A DNA stretch of 10,314 nucleotides. Origin: CAZKCK01 sp964552325 (GTDB taxonomy: Bacteria; Bacteroidota; Bacteroidia; Bacteroidales; TTA-H9). How positions within the stretch are numbered: the stretch's first letter is position 1; each line of letters begins with the position of its first letter. Made by a program: the position numbers and the translations under genes. Location: contig CAZKHA010000122.1 in NCBI GenBank assembly GCA_964552325.1, positions 1 to 10,314 of the forward strand. Direction: 5' to 3'. Shown piece by piece: positions 7,087 through 10,314 of this stretch. The notes beneath the pieces are model-generated. The model was not told the DNA's origin. It searched no databases and worked only from the letters and a program-made list of their open reading frames with translations.

Positions 7087-8199
7087 TTAGAATCCTATTT
7101 GTAATTGAACAGTACCAATATTATTGTTTACTTGGGTAACTTCTTCGTGCCTAATGGTATAAAATACTTGCAAGCGGGTAAGGCTATTAAAGTAGTAATT
7201 CAACCCCAGGCTATAACTTTTTTGCCGATCGCCCAATTTTGCAATGTTTGGGTTGTAGGTATCATATTTTGCAAGCATCAGCAACGAACGATCGAAGAGG
7301 TAATAGCCCGCCTGAACAAACCAACCATCGCGTTCAGTGCTACCATCAAGGCCTTTAAGGTATTCGGCTCGTGCTATAAGGTTCTCAAATGTATAGTCGA
7401 GGTCAAAACCAAAACGTTTACGCACTTTGTTGGTAGCAGGGTTTCCATAATAGGCATAGCCATTGTAATACGAAGACCCTATACCTAAGCCCTTTATGGG
7501 CGAAAATACCAAACGGGCAGCAAGATCTTTAGCTTCGTTGTTATCCGAAACATTGGAACCGGCTCCATTAAATATACCCGCACGGTAATCAAACAAGTAC
7601 CTATCATTTACTTTTAGGAAGGAACCCAAAAACATTACACCGATATCACGCCCGGCATTGTTGCCAATCACATCCTTGGCTCGTGAGGTCAAGGCATCTA
7701 TTGCCAACGACCAATCGGCAAACTCAAGTTTTGAGGGCTGTATGTTGCTCTCGAACGAAAGCGGGATTTTTGTCTGCCCAATCTGCACATTCAGGTAATC
7801 GGCAATCTTACATTCGGCATAAGCATCAATAATACGGGTGGTAGTGGCGAAATCGGTGTGAAGCCGATACGACCAATACGGGCTTATGCCTCCCCTTATA
7901 TCTAAACGGGCACGCCGAACATCAAAACCATCCGTTTTACCCGCTTCGTCAAGGTTTTGATAGCGAATGTGCGTAAACCCCGAAATCTGGATAGATCGAG
8001 CTGCTTGCATAAAAAACGATTTCTTCTTTAAATCAGCTTCTTGCTGCTTAATAGCTGCTTCTGCACGTATGGAATCGGCTTGCTCTTGGCTTATTGATTT
8101 ATTAGTTATCAACAAGTTAAGCACGTCGTTGGCCGATTGGGCAAAACCTTTTAGTGCAAAGGCCACCAGAATAAGCAGAATGGAGAATTTTACATTCAT
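7087..8199 (-). CDS. OprO/OprP-type (phosphate-selective) outer-membrane porin
   Basis: The 370-residue protein has a signal peptide (1-20, cleavage after GFA). A short helical, probably coiled stretch (about 24-60, rich in Q/E/A/K) follows, then a beta-barrel from about residue 70 to the end. ISGFTHIRYQ (72-81) and FDVRRARLDIRG (92-103) are hallmark strands of the phosphate-selective porin O/P family, and the chain ends in phenylalanine (QLQIGF), as outer-membrane barrels do. It is the first gene of the operon, behind a clear promoter and 10 bp before pstS. That position supports a role in phosphate entry across the outer membrane. Members of this family elsewhere also carry pyrophosphate or polyphosphate, so the exact substrate is an inference. 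No sequence that I can identify as a Pho box is visible. Confidence 0.9.
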   Translation of the reverse strand: MNVKFSILLILVAFALKGFAQSANDVLNLLITNKSISQEQADSIRAEAAIKQQEADLKKKSFFMQAARSIQISGFTHIRYQNLDEAGKTDGFDVRRARLDIRGGISPYWSYRLHTDFATTTRIIDAYAECKIADYLNVQIGQTKIPLSFESNIQPSKLEFADWSLAIDALTSRAKDVIGNNAGRDIGVMFLGSFLKVNDRYLFDYRAGIFNGAGSNVSDNNEAKDLAARLVFSPIKGLGIGSSYYNGYAYYGNPATNKVRKRFGFDLDYTFENLIARAEYLKGLDGSTERDGWFVQAGYYLFDRSLLMLAKYDTYNPNIAKLGDRQKSYSLGLNYYFNSLTRLQVFYTIRHEEVTQVNNNIGTVQLQIGF

Positions 8200-8226
8200 G
8201 GTTAAAAATTTACCTTAATTTTTAGG

Positions 8227-8257
8227 CAAAATTAACCCCTTATCACATCTAATCAAA
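8227..8257 (-). promoter_or_regulatory. Promoter of the porin-pstSCAB operon (Bacteroidetes -33/-7 type)
   Basis: On the minus strand TTTG (8257-8254) is followed after exactly 19 bases by TAATTTTG (8234-8227), a full match to the Bacteroidetes consensus TTTG-N19-TAnnTTTG. Transcription would begin near 8221, leaving a leader of about 20 bases before the porin ATG at 8199. No other gene in the operon shows an equally good site, so this is probably the main promoter. Confidence 0.8.
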
Positions 8258-8325
8258 CACTATATTAATGGATTTTCCCAGTTAAAAAACTGTAATATTT
8301 CATGTTTTCTTTCAATCCCTTAAGC

Positions 8326-8354
8326 AAAAAAGCTACCCAAAACCTGGATAGCTT
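8326..8354 (-). terminator. Intrinsic terminator of the tRNA-Val gene
   Basis: On the minus strand AAGCTATCC (8354-8346) pairs with GGGTAGCTT (8338-8330), nine pairs with one G-T, with a 7-base loop and six U residues ending at 8326. It starts four bases after the tRNA and ends 69 bases before the porin operon's promoter, separating the two transcripts. Confidence 0.85.
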
Positions 8355-8357
8355 ACG

Positions 8358-8432
8358 TGCGGTGTACGGGACTCGAACCTGTGACTTCCACCCTGTCAAG
8401 GTGACACTCTAAACCAACTGAGTTAACACCGC
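8358..8432 (-). tRNA. tRNA-Val (anticodon GAC)
   Basis: All cloverleaf parts are visible on the minus strand. The acceptor stem GCGGTGT pairs perfectly with ACACCGC, and the D stem is ACTC/GAGT. The anticodon stem TCACC/GGTGG encloses the loop TTGACAG with anticodon GAC, which reads valine codons GUC and GUU. The variable loop has 5 bases, and the T loop TTCGAGT is normal. The T stem ACAGG/CCCGT has one A-C mismatch at 51-63. The discriminator base is A (8358), and the next bases are CGT, so the CCA end is not encoded and must be added after transcription. Confidence 0.95.
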
Positions 8433-8443
8433 AATTGAGGGTA

Positions 8444-8451
8444 CAAAATTA
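8444..8451 (-). promoter_or_regulatory. Likely -7 element of the tRNA-Val promoter
   Basis: TAATTTTG on the minus strand matches TAnnTTTG exactly and lies 11 bases before the tRNA 5' end, a suitable distance for a tRNA promoter. The -33 position 19 bases upstream reads GTAG rather than TTTG, so only half of the consensus is met. Confidence 0.55.
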
Positions 8452-8511
8452 GCATTTTTTCCGTAGGGCACTACTCATCGGCACATTAGCCGGGTAACAA
8501 AATACGGTTTT

Positions 8512-8588
8512 GGGCGTGCCCCTTTGGGTCGGGCTATCCCCTCCAAGTCCTCGCTGCGCTCCGGGCTTTCCGTTTCTATCCCTCACGC
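8512..8588. repeat. Intergenic repeat of a Bacteroidota-type family
   Basis: This GC-rich block stands out against its AT-rich surroundings. It runs from GGGCGTGCCC, itself an inverted repeat, through GGGTCGGGCTATCCC and the CTCGCTGCGCTCCGGG-like core to TTTCTATCCCTCACGC. I recognise this order of motifs from memory as an interspersed repeat found between genes in many Bacteroidota. Its function is not known to me. It lies between the stop of the CCA-adding enzyme gene (8648) and the tRNA promoter, where it could act as a structured 3' end of the upstream message. Confidence 0.55.
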
Positions 8589-8647
8589 AGGCTCAATCAC
8601 ACTACTGGGTTTCCTGCTCCATTTGTGGCTTTATCACGCTAACTAGC

Positions 8648-10150
8648 TCAATCCGATTCTGTTGCCGATTGATTTTGATTAGTTGCTTCGTTGGCAAATA
8701 GATGTTGAAGTGCCATAATATTGTCAACGGGTTTCAATCCAAGCTTCTCGCCTTCCAAAATCATGAGGCGAAAGGCTTCGTCAAAATTATTGTTGATCGT
8801 ACACTCTAAAACGGCCTCCTTAATGGCGTTTTTTATAACCCCAACCGGATAAGAAGGCTTAATATTAAATGCTTGCATTATGATGTCGCCGCTTACAGGA
8901 GGTTGAAAATTGCGTATCCGATCGTTTTCTTCTACTGCTTTCAAGCGTTCGCGAACAAACTCAAAATTTTTAAGGTAACGTTTTACCTTTTCTGGGTTTT
9001 TGCTAGTGATATCGCATTCGCAAAGTGTCATCAAGTCCTCAATTTCGTCACCGGCATCAAAGAGCAAGCGTCGGATGGCTGAATCGGTAACCTCTTCGTC
9101 AACCAATGCAATAGGGCGAAGATGTAATCCCACAAGTTTCTTTACATAATCCAGCTTTTCGTTTTGTGGCAGCTTTAATCGCTTAAAAATCTGAGTAGTA
9201 ATCTTCACTCCCAAGTTCTCGTGCCCATGAAAAGTCCAGCCTGTACCCGCCTCAAACTTTTTGGTGGGCGGCTTGGCAATATCGTGCAGTAGTGCAGCCC
9301 AACGCAACCAAACATTGTCAGTACGCAGTGCTATGTTGTCGAGCACTTCCAAGGTGTGGTTAAAATTATCCTTATGCCCTTTGCCTCCAACATATTCGGT
9401 TCCTTTTAAGGCAACAAATTCAGGCAAAAATTGATGTAAGAGCCCTGATGAAAAGAGCAACTGAAAGCCCAAAGATGGCTTCGGAGCCATCATAATCTTG
9501 TTGAGTTCGTCAGCAATACGTTCTTTAGAAATGATTTCGAGGCGTATAGCATTTCGCTGAATGGCTTCAAACGTTTCAGGTTTAAGGTCGAACCCAAGTT
9601 GTGTCGAAAACCTAACGGCCCTGAGCATTCGCAAAGGATCATCCGAAAAAGTAATATCGGGATCGAGCGGGGTGCGGATAATACAATTCTCTAAATCGGC
9701 AAGGCCGTTAAACGGATCGGACAGATAGCCGTAGTTTTCGTTATTAAGGCTAAGCGCCAGTGCATTGATGGTAAAATCACGGCGTTTCTGGTCGTCTTCG
9801 AGGCTACCTACTTCAACTTCAGGCTTACGCGAATTGCGCTGGTACGATTCCTTACGTGCACCCACAAATTCTAAATGCCATTGGCTTTCAAGGTTATAAA
9901 ACAGACTTGCCGTGCCAAACGTTTTGTATATAGTAACGGAATCAGGCTTACCGATGCGAGCCGCCACCCGCTTGGCGAGTGCAATACCACTTCCATTTAC
10001 CACAATATCAATATCCTTCGAATTCCTGCCCAAAAGCAAATCACGCACAAAACCGCCAATAACCCAAGCCTCGGTACCAAGCTTGGACGCTTCATCAGCT
10101 ATTAGCCTAAAAACAGGCTCATTAAGTATTTTTTGTATGGTCTCTTTCAT
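8648..10150 (-). CDS. CCA tRNA nucleotidyltransferase / poly(A) polymerase family protein with HD domain
   Basis: The 500-residue protein belongs to the class II nucleotidyltransferases that add CCA to tRNA 3' ends or A tails to RNA. The N-terminal domain has VIGGFVRDLLLGR (30-42) and the metal-binding pair D46/D48 in KDIDIVV. RRDFTINALA (123-132) and DPLRMLRAVRFS (171-182) follow, all hallmarks of the family. An HD domain occupies about 258-370, with H265, H289/D290 and H308/H310 visible, so a phosphohydrolase activity is plausible. I set the start at the ATG at 10150. A GTG seven codons upstream at 10171 is in frame but would overlap the -7 promoter element. The neighbouring tRNA gene lacks CCA, which supports the CCA-adding role; pure poly(A) polymerase cannot be ruled out by sequence alone. 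Confidence 0.92.
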   Translation of the reverse strand: MKETIQKILNEPVFRLIADEASKLGTEAWVIGGFVRDLLLGRNSKDIDIVVNGSGIALAKRVAARIGKPDSVTIYKTFGTASLFYNLESQWHLEFVGARKESYQRNSRKPEVEVGSLEDDQKRRDFTINALALSLNNENYGYLSDPFNGLADLENCIIRTPLDPDITFSDDPLRMLRAVRFSTQLGFDLKPETFEAIQRNAIRLEIISKERIADELNKIMMAPKPSLGFQLLFSSGLLHQFLPEFVALKGTEYVGGKGHKDNFNHTLEVLDNIALRTDNVWLRWAALLHDIAKPPTKKFEAGTGWTFHGHENLGVKITTQIFKRLKLPQNEKLDYVKKLVGLHLRPIALVDEEVTDSAIRRLLFDAGDEIEDLMTLCECDITSKNPEKVKRYLKNFEFVRERLKAVEENDRIRNFQPPVSGDIIMQAFNIKPSYPVGVIKNAIKEAVLECTINNNFDEAFRLMILEGEKLGLKPVDNIMALQHLFANEATNQNQSATESD

Positions 10151-10160
10151 AAAAAGCCCG

Positions 10161-10168
10161 CAAAGATA
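10161..10168 (-). promoter_or_regulatory. Likely -7 element of the nucleotidyltransferase gene promoter
   Basis: TATCTTTG on the minus strand matches TAnnTTTG. It ends only 10 bases before the ATG at 10150, so the message would have almost no leader. The -33 site 19 bases upstream reads GCTT and is weak. The position helps decide the start codon, because the GTG at 10171 would lie upstream of the transcription start. Confidence 0.55.
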
Positions 10169-10216
10169 CACAAATCAATGGAGGGTGAAGCTTGCCCAAC
10201 CGAAGAATGAGGGTGG

Positions 10217-10300
10217 GGGTGAAAGGTAAAGGGTGAAGGGTTCAGGGTGAAGGGTGAAGGGTGCGGGGTGAAGGGTGAAGGGTGAAGGGTGAAAGGTGAA
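10217..10300 (+). repeat. Heptamer tandem array, 12 units of GGGTGAA
   Basis: Twelve consecutive 7-base units occupy 84 bases. Eight are exactly GGGTGAA (first at 10217, 10231, 10245, 10252, 10266, 10273, 10280, 10287); the other four (10224, 10238, 10259, 10294) differ at one to three bases. The perfect units cluster toward the right, suggesting recent expansion there. The plus strand carries GGG runs every seven bases and could form G-quadruplexes. The array lies about 50 bases upstream of the -7 element of the nucleotidyltransferase gene, and no coding frame is evident across it. Confidence 0.92.
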
Positions 10301-10314
10301 ACCGGTGGCTGAGC

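Noticed and set aside
8358..8432. tRNA-Asp (GTC anticodon)
   Set aside because: GTC occurs only on the complementary reading. The 7-base anticodon loop is TTGACAG, which places GAC at 34-36, so it is valine.
8510..8701. Plus-strand open frame across the intergenic repeat
   Set aside because: It runs through the GC-rich repeat and into the 3' end of the nucleotidyltransferase gene on the other strand. The peptide shows no recognisable domain.
10151..10171. GTG start extending the nucleotidyltransferase by seven residues
   Set aside because: It overlaps the TAnnTTTG -7 element, and the ATG at 10150 gives a normal N-terminus for the family.
10217..10300. CRISPR array
   Set aside because: The units are contiguous 7-mers with no unique spacers, so this is a simple tandem repeat.

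Overview
The window looks like a chromosomal piece of a Bacteroidota genome. The signs are promoters of the Bacteroidetes type (a TAnnTTTG -7 element, with TTTG about 19 bases upstream for the porin), a small secreted protein ending in a Bacteroidetes-style C-terminal sorting tail, an OprO/P-type porin placed ahead of a pst operon, and an intergenic copy of a repeat that resembles ones scattered in many Bacteroidota genomes. Class or genus cannot be fixed from the sequence alone. Apart from the small protein at the left edge, every recognisable gene lies on the minus strand.

Region by region: (1) 3-173 is the 3' end of a small plus-strand gene, followed by a strong intrinsic terminator (209-241). 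(2) 242-1001 is a gene-poor, repeat-rich stretch. It is bounded by a perfect 10-bp inverted repeat, has T-tracts on both outer sides and begins in the U-tract of that terminator, so it may be a small non-autonomous mobile element or its remnant. (3) 1061-2887 encodes a membrane hybrid histidine kinase. (4) 2888-3568 is about 680 bp without a credible gene. (5) 8199 down to 3569 is a five-gene phosphate-uptake operon in the order porin, pstS, pstC, pstA, pstB. Spacings are 10 and 6 bp, then a 4-bp overlap, then a 2-bp gap, and a clear promoter precedes the porin. (6) A tRNA-Val(GAC) gene (8358-8432) lies just upstream with its own terminator and a promoter-like -7 element. (7) 8512-8588 is a Bacteroidota-type intergenic repeat. 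(8) 8648-10150 encodes a CCA-adding enzyme/poly(A) polymerase family protein with an HD domain. (9) 10217-10300 is a 12-unit heptamer array (GGGTGAA) upstream of that gene.

How the genes fit together: the porin would carry phosphate across the outer membrane, PstS would bind it in the periplasm, and PstC/PstA with the PstB ATPase would move it across the inner membrane. No phoU follows pstB here. The hybrid kinase downstream has no visible ligand domain tying it to phosphate. The tRNA-Val gene does not encode its CCA end, so it depends on an activity such as the enzyme encoded beside it.

I found no defence system, CRISPR array or complete transposase. The most unusual signals are the terminator-anchored inverted-repeat segment (242-1001), the heptamer array at the right end, and an EF-hand-like loop inside PstS.
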